From Oceanobacillus zhaokaii (lineage in GTDB: Bacteria; Bacillota; Bacilli; Bacillales; Amphibacillaceae), in the NCBI RefSeq assembly GCF_003352005.1, contig NZ_CP024848.1, forward strand, positions 2,241,001 through 2,305,000: 64,000 nucleotides of DNA, in the 5' to 3' direction. Positions 10,013-19,018 of this stretch are shown piece after piece. Made by a program: the position numbers and the translations under genes. The notes beneath the pieces were generated by a model. That model did no database searches, was not told the DNA's origin, and saw only the letters and a list, made by a program, of their open reading frames with translations. The number at the start of each line of letters is the position of its first letter. Position 1 is the first letter of the stretch.

Positions 10013-11173
10013 CTAAACACCTATTAAGTCGGAATCTTCTAACATAAATTCCTCAAACACTTGATTTGCTAAAAGCATTCCTCTGTCAGTTAATTTGATG
10101 GTTTCGTCTGTTTCTAGCAATAAACCGCGCTGAACTAAATCTGAAATCTCCTGCTTGTATAATTGTTTTGGCGAGAACCCATATTTATTTGAGAAAGATT
10201 TCATGTTAATTCCAGCTATCTTTCTTAATCCTAGAAACATTTCTTCTTCTAATTTCTCTTTCAGTCTTATTTTTTCTGTTTGAAGTATTGGCTTCCCGCT
10301 TGTCATTGCTTCTTTAACATAGGCAGGCAATGGTCTTAAGTTTGTTACTCGGCGCTCTGGCAAGTATCCATGTGCCCCTGCACCAAATCCGTAATAATAG
10401 CCATTGCTCCAATATGTCAAATTATGTTTGCTTTCATATCCCTTTTTCGCAAAGTTACTTAATTCATATTGTCTGACACCATTCGCTTGCATCGTTTGTT
10501 TTAAAATTTCATACATTGTTATTTCATCATCTTCTGAAGGCCGATGTAGCATGCCCTTCTTATGACGTTGATAAAACACTGTTTTCGGCTCTATCTGTAA
10601 TCCATATGTTGCATAATGTGGCAAATTAAATGTAAGTGCCTCATCCAATGATTGTTTAAACTGCTCCACTGTTTGATTTGGCAATGCGTAAATTAAATCT
10701 AGACTAATATTGGAAAACTGATGCTTCGTTAATAGATCGACTGTTTTATACACATCACTTACACGATGTATTCTTCCCAATTCTGCTAATAATTTATCAT
10801 CCATTACTTGCACACCGAAGGAAATTCTTGTTATACCAAAATCATACAGTAATTTTGTTTTTTCATCATCAATATCACCAGGGTTCACTTCGATTGTAAA
10901 TTCTTCACAACTTGCAATATCAAATTTATTGTCAATAATCATCAGCAATGAACGTAATTGCTGTAAATTAAGTGCGGTTGGCGTTCCCCCACCAATGTAA
11001 ATTGTTTTTACTTTATTTTTTGTTCCTGTAATATTCGTATTGATTTCATTTGCCAATGCCTCTATATATTCTGTTGCGAGTTTTTCATTATAAAAGAATT
11101 TAACAAAATCACAGTAGTGGCACATTTGCTGGCAAAAAGGAATATGAATATAGACAGATTGTACTTCGTTCAT
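10013..11173 (-). CDS. hemW: Heme chaperone HemW (radical SAM)
   Basis: Radical-SAM protein of the HemN/HemW group, 386 residues. The cluster motif is CQQMCHYCDF (Cys14, Cys18, Cys21) with Phe after the third Cys spacing, i.e. CxxxCxxCxF, the HemW pattern rather than the CxC of true coproporphyrinogen dehydrogenase. HemW proteins bind heme and are thought to deliver it to membrane targets. GGGTPTAL and the C-terminal winged-helix region are present. The ribosome binding site AAAGGAG lies ahead of ATG 11173. It is between lepA and hrcA, as in B. subtilis. Confidence 0.93.
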   Translation of the reverse strand: MNEVQSVYIHIPFCQQMCHYCDFVKFFYNEKLATEYIEALANEINTNITGTKNKVKTIYIGGGTPTALNLQQLRSLLMIIDNKFDIASCEEFTIEVNPGDIDDEKTKLLYDFGITRISFGVQVMDDKLLAELGRIHRVSDVYKTVDLLTKHQFSNISLDLIYALPNQTVEQFKQSLDEALTFNLPHYATYGLQIEPKTVFYQRHKKGMLHRPSEDDEITMYEILKQTMQANGVRQYELSNFAKKGYESKHNLTYWSNGYYYGFGAGAHGYLPERRVTNLRPLPAYVKEAMTSGKPILQTEKIRLKEKLEEEMFLGLRKIAGINMKSFSNKYGFSPKQLYKQEISDLVQRGLLLETDETIKLTDRGMLLANQVFEEFMLEDSDLIGV

Positions 11174-11314
11174 ACAATTTAACTCCTTTTTTTAAAATTA
11201 GAACATAGACATGGCATATATTAGATAGCTTCGTCCTTCTATATTAAATATTATTCTCATCGATTGTCGCCTTTTGATAAACTGTGAAAAAATTAAGATG
11301 ATATCTGCTTCCTT

Positions 11315-11464
11315 GGCCAGTCACTCCAGAAATACACTTCGCTTTCCGTGGGGAGCTGGTGAGCCTTCTCCCCACAGGACAAGGAAAGCTCCGGCAGCGT
11401 TTCATCGCACGAAGAAAATGGAACTTTATTTTCGAGGAGTCTTCGTGTATTTCTTCCGCTTGGG
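11315..11464. repeat. Dispersed repeat family B, copy 1 (lepA-hemW spacer)
   Basis: About 150 bases starting GGCCAGTCACTCCAG, with outer inverted motifs GAAATACAC (11329-11337) and GTGTATTTC (11445-11453) and internal GGTGAGCC and GCACGAAGAAAAT. It matches 32747-32932 closely, 16761-16860 in inverse orientation, and 62447-62484 partly. Short open frames across it are not convincing genes. Apart from this repeat and the lepA terminator, the 574-base spacer 11174-11747 shows nothing recognisable. Confidence 0.85.
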
Positions 11465-11688
11465 ATAGAGAATAGTCCATAGATAAAAATGGAAAACCAA
11501 AAACTATCAATATTGATTGTAGCAAAGTGCTGGTAACTCATGTGTAAATAGCTACGACCGTCCAGATTCGTAGACACAATTGTAACCTGTTCGCATTATG
11601 TAACAACTATTTGCTATGCTTATTATCTTTTAAAAACAACAAGTCTTTTAACTGCGATACCTATTTTCAGGATGACAGCCTTTTATAA

Positions 11689-11735
11689 AAAGAATTGAGG
11701 GAAGCTTTAGCAAATGAATGCTTGTAAGCTCCCCC
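11689..11735 (-). terminator. Probable terminator after lepA
   Basis: GGGAAGCTT (11699-11707) pairs with AAGCTCCC (11726-11733) with one bulge, and an inner AGCA/TGCT pair extends it. The minus strand continues with CAATTCTTTTT. It lies 13 bases after the lepA stop. Confidence 0.65.
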
Positions 11736-11747
11736 TTAATAATTGAT

Positions 11748-13556
11748 TTAATCGTCATTCATTTGTAATACAGCCATAAATGCTTCTTGAGGTACTTCTA
11801 CTGAGCCGACCATTTTCATGCGTTTCTTTCCTTCTTTTTGTTTCTCTAGTAATTTACGTTTTCGAGAAATATCTCCACCATACAATTTTGCGGTTACATC
11901 TTTTCTTACTGCCTTGATGGTAGAGCGTGCTACTATTTTATTGCCAATTGCAGCTTGGATCGGTACTTCAAATTGTTGTCTTGGAATTAGCTCTTTCAGC
12001 TTGTCAACTATTTGCTTTCCGCGATGGAATGCAAAATCACGGTGAACAATGAATGATAATGCATCTATCGTATCACCATTTAGTAAGATATCCATCTTAA
12101 CTAGATTAGACTGCTGATAACCAATCATTTCATAGTCGAAGGAAGCATATCCCTTTGTATTCGACTTCAATTGATCAAAGAAATCATAAACAATTTCGGA
12201 AAGTGGAATATTATAAATAACATTTACACGAATGTCATCTAAGTATTGCATGTCAACAAAGCTCCCGCGTTTTTTCTGAGATATTTCCATTACAGCACCA
12301 ACATAGTCATTCGGTACCATGATTGTTGCTTTAACATATGGTTCACGAATTTCTTGAATGGATTGCGGGTCTGGCATGCTTGCAGGATTATCAATCGTAA
12401 TTGTTTCTCCATTTGTTGCCTCAACCTCTAAAATAACACTAGGTGCAGTTGTAATTAAGTTAATATCAAATTCACGTTCAATCCGTTCTTGGATAATTTC
12501 CATATGAAGTAATCCTAAAAATCCACATCTAAATCCGAAGCCTAATGCCTGAGACGTCTCTGGTTCATACTGTAACGCCGCATCATTTAATTCCAATCTC
12601 TCGAGCGCTTCCCTTAAATCATTATAATCGTTTGAATCAACTGGATATAATCCGCAGTAAACCATCGGATTTAATTGTCGATAACCTGGAAGTGCTTCTA
12701 CGGCAGGATTATTCGCATTTGTGATTGTATCACCGACATGTGTATCACTCACATCCTTCATCGATGCAGTAATATAACCAACATCACCTACGAGCAGTTC
12801 CTCTCTTGCTACGATTTTCGGTGTGAATACACCTACTTCATTTACATCAAATTCCTTACCTGTCGCCATCATCTTGATTTTATCGCCAACTTTAATTGAG
12901 CCTTCTTTAATACATACATAAGCGATAACGCCGCGGTATGAATCATATAAAGAGTCAAAAACAAGCGCTTTGAGAGGTTCTTCTGGGTCTCCCTTTGGTT
13001 CTGGAACAACCTCAACGATGCGCTCCAGAATTTCCTCAATTCCAATATTCGCCTTTGCTGATGCTAAAATCACTTCATCTTTATCGATGCCAAGAATATC
13101 TTCAAGCTCTTGCTTCACCCGTTCAGGGTCTGCACTTGGTAAATCAATTTTATTAATAACCGGAATGATTTCCAAATCATTTTCCATCGCAAGGTACACA
13201 TTCGCTAACGTCTGTGCTTCAATTCCTTGGGCAGCATCGACAACTAAGATTGCTCCTTCACATGCTGCAAGGCTTCGTGACACCTCATATGTAAAATCCA
13301 CATGTCCAGGCGTATCAATGAGATGGAAGATATATTCTTCTCCATTTTTACTATTATATTGAAGCTGCACCGCATTTAATTTAATTGTGATGCCTCTTTC
13401 ACGTTCTAAATCCATTGCATCAAGAAGCTGTTCTTTCATTTCTCGTTTTGTAACGGTTTGTGTATTTTCTAAAATCCGATCCGCCAGTGTTGATTTTCCG
13501 TGGTCAATATGGGCGATGATCGAAAAATTACGTACATTTCGTTGTTTTTTCCCCAT
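11748..13556 (-). CDS. lepA: Elongation factor 4 (LepA)
   Basis: Ribosome-associated translational GTPase of 602 residues that can back-translocate or remodel stalled ribosomes. G motifs are [10 protein letters not shown] (G1, near 15), DTPGHVDF (G3, near 81) and [11 protein letters not shown] (G4, near 136). EF-G-like domains follow, with the LepA-specific C-terminal domain ending in [25 protein letters not shown] precedes ATG 13556. Its position between yqxA and hemW is conserved in Bacillus. Confidence 0.97.
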   Translation of the reverse strand: MGKKQRNVRNFSIIAHIDHGKSTLADRILENTQTVTKREMKEQLLDAMDLERERGITIKLNAVQLQYNSKNGEEYIFHLIDTPGHVDFTYEVSRSLAACEGAILVVDAAQGIEAQTLANVYLAMENDLEIIPVINKIDLPSADPERVKQELEDILGIDKDEVILASAKANIGIEEILERIVEVVPEPKGDPEEPLKALVFDSLYDSYRGVIAYVCIKEGSIKVGDKIKMMATGKEFDVNEVGVFTPKIVAREELLVGDVGYITASMKDVSDTHVGDTITNANNPAVEALPGYRQLNPMVYCGLYPVDSNDYNDLREALERLELNDAALQYEPETSQALGFGFRCGFLGLLHMEIIQERIEREFDINLITTAPSVILEVEATNGETITIDNPASMPDPQSIQEIREPYVKATIMVPNDYVGAVMEISQKKRGSFVDMQYLDDIRVNVIYNIPLSEIVYDFFDQLKSNTKGYASFDYEMIGYQQSNLVKMDILLNGDTIDALSFIVHRDFAFHRGKQIVDKLKELIPRQQFEVPIQAAIGNKIVARSTIKAVRKDVTAKLYGGDISRKRKLLEKQKEGKKRMKMVGSVEVPQEAFMAVLQMNDD

Positions 13557-13745
13557 TCTTGCTGTTCACTCCTACATGTCTTTTACCCTTTTACAAGTAA
13601 AAAACTCTAAATTTCAAGGATAATTAATATGATGATTATAGCAATAGAATCAAGGATATTCAATGATTAAGTGAAACTTAGGCACAATGTGAAAGGTCTT
13701 ACTCCACATAAGCCCAATATAAACAGCTTCCAATTATAAATTGAA

Positions 13746-13786
13746 CCATTCAAAAATATAGGAATAGCCCCTATACTTTTGAATGG
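13746..13786 (-). terminator. Long hairpin after yqxA, probable terminator
   Basis: CCATTCAAAA (13746-13755) pairs with TTTTGAATGG (13777-13786), extended by inner TATAGG/CCTATA. The T-tail on the minus strand is weak (TTCAATTT), so termination strength is uncertain. It separates the gpr-spoIIP-yqxA group from lepA. Confidence 0.6.
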
Positions 13787-13826
13787 CAGCTAACGCTTGA
13801 TGTCTATAGCTACAATTTCTCATCCG

Positions 13827-14138
13827 TTAAAAAAATACTTGAGCAATTTGGTAAAGTATTTCGACAACAATCTCATAAAAACCCTTTACTGCGCCTTCAA
13901 GAAAAGAAGCTAATTTCGGGATAAGATGTTCTTGTTTGTCCGCTTCTATTATATTTCCAGTGGTCATTTCACTTACAACCTCTGCCTCGGTTACAATGGG
14001 TGCCTGCTCTGTTAATGTTAGATCAGTATTTTCAGTTGTAGCGACGTTTGCAATATTTAGATTGCGATCCGTTCCATATTGTATACCAGCTAGAAAAAAG
14101 ACCGCAAGCAATAGGATAATAATAAATGTGCGTACCAT
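13827..14138 (-). CDS. yqxA: YqxA-like small membrane protein (DUF3679)
   Basis: 103-residue protein with one N-terminal membrane helix (about 3-20, VRTFIIILLLAVFFLAGIQYG), an acidic middle and a hydrophobic C-terminal segment (LEGAVKGFYEIVVEILYQIAQ). Length, topology and position between spoIIP and lepA match YqxA of B. subtilis, a protein of unknown function. Assignment rests more on synteny than on motif. It starts 12 bases after spoIIP ends, so the two are probably cotranscribed during sporulation. Confidence 0.75.
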   Translation of the reverse strand: MVRTFIIILLLAVFFLAGIQYGTDRNLNIANVATTENTDLTLTEQAPIVTEAEVVSEMTTGNIIEADKQEHLIPKLASFLEGAVKGFYEIVVEILYQIAQVFF

Positions 14139-14150
14139 TACTTTTACCTC

Positions 14151-15326
14151 CTATTGGGCTGCATTTACTGCTTCTGCATCCCAGTAATATTCACTAAACA
14201 CTTCTGCTATTGCGTCAGCTGATCGATATAATTCCTCTAGGGTATTACCCACGCCACCGAATTCTATTAACACAGCATTATCTGTTAAATCCTGATTATA
14301 CACGCCATTATTTCCAGGCCCTCCTTGTGGAATCACACCTCTGCTTAACCCAGGATATTTCTCTTCAATTAATTGATCTAGCTTTGCGGCCAGCTCAGAA
14401 TTCTTATTAAAATTCTTACTCTCACTTCCGACAACAAACATAATTCTTGCATATGATTCACCATTAATTTCCTTTGTCGTGACATCCCTGCCTTGTGCGT
14501 CACGATGTAAATCAAATATATACTTAATCTCCTTATTTGATGTAATAGCCGCCTCTACTACTTCACCAGAAGCATCGTATGATTGCCAATACTCCATTCC
14601 TTTTTCGTCAAGTACCATTCCGATATCTGTTTTATCAACTTGAGTACCGATCCCTTTTGCTTCAAGTGCCTTCGCTAAGCGATCACTGACATTTGTTATA
14701 TTTACTTCCTTATGAAAGGCACTATCCGAACCGTTTGTTCCCGGCAGATAAGGCAAGAAGGATTCACGATTATGTGTATTATATATAAACACGACATCAC
14801 GATCCCCAGTTGTAGGTGCTGTTTTTGACGTATCTTTCTCAATCTCCGCACCTTTTGATGTATCTTCATCTATAACAGCTACTCTATCCTGTAATATCTC
14901 TTCTAATGGTGCTGATGATTCAATAGGATAGTTCGTATAATCCGTTCCTTCTCCAGCAATTAATGTGTTTTTATCAAATGAGGAGAAACCCGGAATTTCA
15001 TTTCTTAGTAAGCTCCGTGGGTCATTTGGTGTTAAACTTGTTGCAACTTGAAATAGAATGGTTGAAAGACTTGGCAATAGACTTTCCTCAAGTAGTGTTC
15101 GTTTAAATGCTCTATTTTCCATCCCTATTAAATTCATAAAGATAGAAGAATCAATATCACTTGTCCAATTCGTAATAGTTTTAGATGAAAAGCGGTATGC
15201 TGGCTGTGCTGTTGTTAAAAGACCTATCGCGATAAAAAGAACGATGATACTTATAAGATAAATTCCACTTCTTCTATAAAAAAGCTTTCCTTGTTTTTGC
15301 TTGTATCGCTTATTTTTTAACAGCAT
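14151..15326 (-). CDS. spoIIP: Stage II sporulation protein P (engulfment amidase/endopeptidase)
   Basis: Peptidoglycan amidase and endopeptidase that, with SpoIID and SpoIIM, thins septal wall and drives engulfment. It is 391 residues: a positively charged N-terminus, a membrane helix at about 22-42, a linker, and the catalytic domain with VVFIYNTHNRESFLPYL (about 180-196), FDLHRDAQGR, MFVVGSESKN and VLIEFGGVGNTLEE. His of NTHNRES and the later Glu are the expected zinc ligands. It lies downstream of gpr, as in B. subtilis. Confidence 0.95.
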   Translation of the reverse strand: MLLKNKRYKQKQGKLFYRRSGIYLISIIVLFIAIGLLTTAQPAYRFSSKTITNWTSDIDSSIFMNLIGMENRAFKRTLLEESLLPSLSTILFQVATSLTPNDPRSLLRNEIPGFSSFDKNTLIAGEGTDYTNYPIESSAPLEEILQDRVAVIDEDTSKGAEIEKDTSKTAPTTGDRDVVFIYNTHNRESFLPYLPGTNGSDSAFHKEVNITNVSDRLAKALEAKGIGTQVDKTDIGMVLDEKGMEYWQSYDASGEVVEAAITSNKEIKYIFDLHRDAQGRDVTTKEINGESYARIMFVVGSESKNFNKNSELAAKLDQLIEEKYPGLSRGVIPQGGPGNNGVYNQDLTDNAVLIEFGGVGNTLEELYRSADAIAEVFSEYYWDAEAVNAAQ

Positions 15327-15426
15327 GACTCCACCCTTTCTAAAGGTTACCCTTAGTAAAATCTATGAGTAACGATTAGAAAGTAGAACAAAAAGTTCAC
15401 GGGTAGATATCATTTAATAGAGTAGA

Positions 15427-16524
15427 TTATCTTGAGTAAGAAGCAAAATTATCAACATCAACATTTTGGTGCAATGCAGCATTTACCCCATTTGCAATCA
15501 CATTGGACATATCTATCATGAAGCCATCTACCTCTTTCGGCGTAACCATTAAATTATGCCCAATTGGTGTTAGCACTTCCTCTATTAACTTTCTTTTTTC
15601 TTCTTCTGGTAGAGTCCCAACAATTCCTAAAAACGTTTGTCGCTTCTCTTCGTCAGGCAGGTCCTCTTCCGTAAATTTTTTCCCACCAAAAGATAACCCA
15701 GCTGGTGCGAGCGATTTAGATGGTCTATCTTTTTCTTTCCACTCCCTGCCAAAATGCTTTAGGATAAAATCTATCGTATCACTAGTAATCGTAACAGCGT
15801 CAACGACTGTTGGCACTCCTATTGCAATTACTGGAATACCTAGTGTTTCGAAGCTAATCTCTTTTCGTTTATTCCCCACACCAGATCCAGGGTGAATACC
15901 AGAATCGGAAAGCTGAATGGTTTCGTTAACCCGTTCAATCGACCTTGATGCAAGGGCATCTATTGCGATTACAAAATCTGGCTTGAAGTTCTCTACGATA
16001 CCATGAATAATATCTCCAGTTTCAATTCCAGTTACCCCCATTACGCCAGGTGTAACTGCAGCAACTGGTCGATAACCCTCACTTACCGTTTCATAATTTA
16101 GTTTAAATAAATGACTTGTGACAAGTACTTTTTCTACCGTCATTGGACCAAGTGCATCTGGCGTCACATTCCAATTGCCAAGACCAACAATTAATCCAGT
16201 GCTATTCTCTGAGATATTATTTTTTGCTATTAATTGTTCCAGTTCTTTTGCAAGTATTCTAGCTGCCGCCTCTTGTCTTGCAGTATCCTGTTTTTTTACA
16301 CCATCTGCATAAATCGTAATGTATGTACCTGCTTTTTTTCCTAATAATTTTGCACCTTCTGCATCAATCTCAACATAAGAAATACTTACATCCTGCTCTG
16401 CCCTTTCTTTAAATGTCACACCCTTAATATGACTTTTCTGTTTCTTTTCTGTCTCTACGTACATATCCCTTGCTTCCACCGCTAAATCTGTTCTTACTTG
16501 ATATGATTTGTTTTTATCTTCCAT
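15427..16524 (-). CDS. gpr: Germination protease GPR
   Basis: Aspartic-type protease that degrades small acid-soluble spore proteins during germination. It is made as a zymogen in the forespore and self-processed near residue 16. It has 365 residues from ATG 16524, with GGGGTG ahead of it; an upstream in-frame TTG lacks a site. Family landmarks are [30 protein letters not shown], the Asp-rich [18 protein letters not shown], and [19 protein letters not shown]. It heads the gpr-spoIIP-yqxA group. The exact autoprocessing site cannot be fixed from sequence alone. Confidence 0.95.
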   Translation of the reverse strand: MEDKNKSYQVRTDLAVEARDMYVETEKKQKSHIKGVTFKERAEQDVSISYVEIDAEGAKLLGKKAGTYITIYADGVKKQDTARQEAAARILAKELEQLIAKNNISENSTGLIVGLGNWNVTPDALGPMTVEKVLVTSHLFKLNYETVSEGYRPVAAVTPGVMGVTGIETGDIIHGIVENFKPDFVIAIDALASRSIERVNETIQLSDSGIHPGSGVGNKRKEISFETLGIPVIAIGVPTVVDAVTITSDTIDFILKHFGREWKEKDRPSKSLAPAGLSFGGKKFTEEDLPDEEKRQTFLGIVGTLPEEEKRKLIEEVLTPIGHNLMVTPKEVDGFMIDMSNVIANGVNAALHQNVDVDNFASYSR

Positions 16525-16760
16525 TCCTGATACACCCCTTTGTTTTATTGTTACCTTCAATTCCTATTGCTTGTTACTATTTACAGATAGATTACGACAT
16601 ACGTGTAGCGTGATTTTCATGTATAACACTTCTGCTTTAGCAGTTGGTTACAACTGCTACAAGATTCTCCTGTCCGAAGCGAAGTTCAACATCCATAGGT
16701 GAGAAAAATCTAACTTAATCTTTTAATGAATATTTCGGTCAAAGGTGGCAATCGCACAAT

Positions 16761-16860
16761 CCTAGCGGCGGAAATACACGGAGGCTCCAAAGTGTAATAG
16801 CACAAGGAGGCTCACCAGCCACCCTAAGGTGCGCGTAGTGTATTTCTGAAGCGATTGGCC
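16761..16860. repeat. Dispersed repeat family B, copy 3 (inverted)
   Basis: Inverse-orientation, shortened copy of the 11315-11464 element, bounded by GAAATACAC (16771-16779) and GTGTATTTC (16838-16846), with GGCTCACCAGCC inside. It lies in the 544-base divergent spacer between gpr and rpsT. The stretch 16525-16760 shows no gene. Confidence 0.75.
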
Positions 16861-16931
16861 TGTGAGCGTTAATATTAGAATGGACAAATTAGGCAAAAAC
16901 ATACAAATTGATCGATTAAATGATAAAAGTA

Positions 16932-16960
16932 TTGAAATCGCATGGTTCCTTTGGTAAAAT
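16932..16960 (+). promoter_or_regulatory. Sigma-A promoter of rpsT
   Basis: TTGAAA (16932-16937) and TAAAAT (16955-16960) with a 17-base spacer, about 100 bases before the rpsT start. The resulting leader is long enough for the autoregulation known for S20 genes, but no specific structure was identified. Confidence 0.8.
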
Positions 16961-17068
16961 AACTTTTGTCCACTTTAATGTAATTGCATATATTCCTAAT
17001 TTTTATCTAGAGAATATTTATCTATGCTAAACTTAATTTGAATCATAACCTTTTTAGGAGGTGAAAAA

Positions 17069-17335
17069 ATGGCTAATATTAAATCAGCAATCAAACGTGT
17101 TGACATTAACGAAAAGAAACGTGTGCTTAACCAATCTAAAAAATCAGAAATGCGTTCAGCAATTAAAAACGTTGAAAAATTAGTTGAAGCAAACGACGTT
17201 GAAAATGCAAAAGTTGCATTGAAAAATACAATTAAACAAATTGACAAAGCTGTTCAAAAAGGACTTATCCAACAAAACAGTGGTAACCGTCAAAAATCTC
17301 GTCTAACTAAAAAAGTAAATAACTTAGGCGCATAA
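17069..17335 (+). CDS. rpsT: 30S ribosomal protein S20
   Basis: 88-residue helical, lysine-rich primary 16S rRNA-binding protein. It starts MANIKSAIKRVDINEKKR at ATG 17069 behind TAGGAGGTG. The C-terminal QQNSGNRQKSRLTKKVNNL is typical. It is transcribed alone on the plus strand, divergent from gpr and convergent with holA, with which it shares a bidirectional terminator. Confidence 0.97.
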   Translation: MANIKSAIKRVDINEKKRVLNQSKKSEMRSAIKNVEKLVEANDVENAKVALKNTIKQIDKAVQKGLIQQNSGNRQKSRLTKKVNNLGA

Positions 17336-17336
17336 T

Positions 17337-17368
17337 AAAAAAACGATCCGACTCCGGATCGTTTTTTT
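17337..17368. terminator. Bidirectional terminator between rpsT and holA
   Basis: A 14-bp perfect inverted repeat (17337-17350 with 17355-17368) combines AACGATCCG/CGGATCGTT with A7/T7 flanks, giving a U-tract in both directions. Confidence 0.95.
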
Positions 17369-17376
17369 ATTGTGCG

Positions 17377-18390
17377 CTAAGATATTAAATCAAAAAGTAA
17401 CAGTTCAAATGCGAGCTCTTTTTCCATTTTACCCTGTTTCATTATTTGGTCTGCATCTGCTAACCTAATCATAATGCCTTCTAATTTCTTAGTAGAAAAT
17501 TTATTTTCTCTGCTCATAGCAATTTTAATCACATAAGGATGCAGTCCTAATTGTTTTTGCATTTGAAATTGCGAGTATCCTTTTAATTTTAGTAACTTGA
17601 CACGTAATATTGTTCTGAACTGAAAGGCAAGTAGCCCTATTAAGGCGATTGGCTCCTCTTTCATTTTTTCAAGATCCTTGAAAATCGAAATTGCTTTATG
17701 TAAATTTTTTTCAATCACTGCATCAACGAGCCGTAATGCGGAGCTATTTGAAGTTGGAGCAATTAATTTCTCTGCCACTTCTATTGTGACTATACCGTTT
17801 TCTCCTACATATAATGCAAGCTTCTCTAATTCTTCCTTAAGTAGTCGAAGGTTTGTAGATAGCTCCGTCTCAATCAGGTCATATATATCTTTATCGAGTG
17901 TTATTTTTAAATCATCTGCTAACATTTTGATCCATTTAGCTACTTCACTATCTTTAATGGGTTCACAATTTGCTACTACCGTATTATTCTTCAAAAGCTT
18001 ACTAAGCTTCTTCCGCTCATCAATCTTCTCATACGGTGCAATCAGAACGAGAATGGAATAGTCAACCGGGTTACTTATATATCTCGAAAGTGCTTCTAAA
18101 TCGTGTTCAAATGGTAACTTATCAGGTTTCGCTTTTAAAAATACAGGATTTGTAGCGATAATTAATTTTTGTCCACCAAAAAATGGATAAGTTTCTGCAT
18201 CAGCTATTACCTCCTGAATTGAGGTCTCTTCTAAATCATAAATAAATAAATTCTCTGGATTATCTTTAAGTATATTTGCAATTAACTGCATACGTAACCG
18301 GTCGAGAAAATAAGCTTCAGAACCATATAAGAAATATACTGGCGCAATTTGTTGTTTTTTTACTTGCTTCATTACTTCCATAAACGACAT
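17377..18390 (-). CDS. holA: DNA polymerase III subunit delta
   Basis: Clamp-loader subunit that opens the beta sliding clamp. It has 337 residues with the delta-family N-terminus (QQIAPVYFLYGSEAYFLDRLR), the middle ILVLIAPYEKIDERKKLSKLLKN, and the helical C-terminal collar ending in KMEKELAFELLLFDL. It is an AAA+ fold without an intact Walker A, as expected for delta. It lies between rpsT and yqzM-comEC, as in B. subtilis. Confidence 0.93.
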   Translation of the reverse strand: MSFMEVMKQVKKQQIAPVYFLYGSEAYFLDRLRMQLIANILKDNPENLFIYDLEETSIQEVIADAETYPFFGGQKLIIATNPVFLKAKPDKLPFEHDLEALSRYISNPVDYSILVLIAPYEKIDERKKLSKLLKNNTVVANCEPIKDSEVAKWIKMLADDLKITLDKDIYDLIETELSTNLRLLKEELEKLALYVGENGIVTIEVAEKLIAPTSNSSALRLVDAVIEKNLHKAISIFKDLEKMKEEPIALIGLLAFQFRTILRVKLLKLKGYSQFQMQKQLGLHPYVIKIAMSRENKFSTKKLEGIMIRLADADQIMKQGKMEKELAFELLLFDLIS

Positions 18391-18459
18391 TCATTCTCAC
18401 CTCAGGACATGTATATAACTAATGGTAAAGCGGAAGTTCAAGAATAGCAAGCAATAATT

Positions 18460-18494
18460 AGCAAGAAGCTTGCTGATGAAAAAAGCTTCTTGCT
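18460..18494. other. 12-bp perfect hairpin upstream of holA
   Basis: AGCAAGAAGCTT (18460-18471) pairs with AAGCTTCTTGCT (18483-18494) around an 11-base loop. Neither side carries a T-run, so it is probably not a terminator. It lies in the 334-base spacer between the divergent holA and yqzM starts, which otherwise shows nothing recognisable. Confidence 0.5.
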
Positions 18495-18724
18495 GATATC
18501 TATATAAACATGTAACAGCCAGCCCTAGAAACCAGTTATTACACGGTATTTTATTACGTATAGTTTATGTCATCTAAGTAAAAGTATCGCAGTTAAGTTT
18601 TACTAAAAGCGGAAGTTGAAGTGAAAAATCTACCATACCCAATAGAATTAAATGCATTTTATATACAATGGTGGATTTTTTTTTGAATATACTTTATACT
18701 ATGATTGATATAGGAGGGGTAGAT

Positions 18725-18859
18725 ATGAACGAATTTGAGAGAGACCCACAGTCTAGGAATAATGATGTTGTCGACTCTATTCACGGATTTGTTTGGCCAT
18801 TTCTTTTCTTTGTTTTCATTTTCGCAATTGGGGTAGTTATAAGTGTGTTTGGGCAGTAA
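18725..18859 (+). CDS. yqzM: YqzM-family small membrane protein
   Basis: 44-residue protein starting MNEFERDPQSRNNDVVDSIHG at ATG 18725, behind ATAGGAGGGG. One membrane helix covers about residues 22-42 (VWPFLFFVFIFAIGVVISVF). Size, the acidic N-terminal pattern and position between holA and comEC match YqzM of B. subtilis, whose function is unknown. The frame is open upstream to 18668, but that extension lacks a ribosome binding site. Confidence 0.85.
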   Translation: MNEFERDPQSRNNDVVDSIHGFVWPFLFFVFIFAIGVVISVFGQ

Positions 18860-18878
18860 ATATCTACATATGATCTTT

Positions 18879-18966
18879 TTGGTAGTTAAGAAAGTATAAA
18901 ATATTTCTTACTACATAAGTGCAACTAAGGCTGTCACCTAAAGGATTGGTTAAACCTTAGTTTTCT
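18879..18966 (+). repeat. Dispersed repeat family A, copy 3
   Basis: Same 90-base two-hairpin element as 8628-8719, here in plus orientation 20 bases after yqzM. The T-tail (CCTTAGTTTTCT) is on the plus strand, so it again follows the direction of the upstream gene. Confidence 0.8.
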
Positions 18967-18970
18967 AAGA

Positions 18971-18996
18971 AGAGACTGTAAGCGCAGTCTCTTTTT
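18971..18996 (+). terminator. Terminator between yqzM and comEC
   Basis: AGAGACTG (18971-18978) pairs with CAGTCTCT (18985-18992) and runs into TTTTT on the plus strand. The minus strand also has a weaker T-rich tail, so it may serve both convergent genes. Confidence 0.85.
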
Positions 18997-19018
18997 AACT
19001 TTCTATTTCGGGACAGCT

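Noticed and set aside
11244..11577. Three overlapping open frames across the lepA-hemW spacer
   Set aside because: They fall on the family B repeat, and equivalent frames appear in its other copy at 32744-32977, so they reflect the repeat and not genes.
18460..18494. Perfect 12-bp hairpin considered as a terminator
   Set aside because: Neither strand carries a T-run, and it is upstream of both flanking genes.
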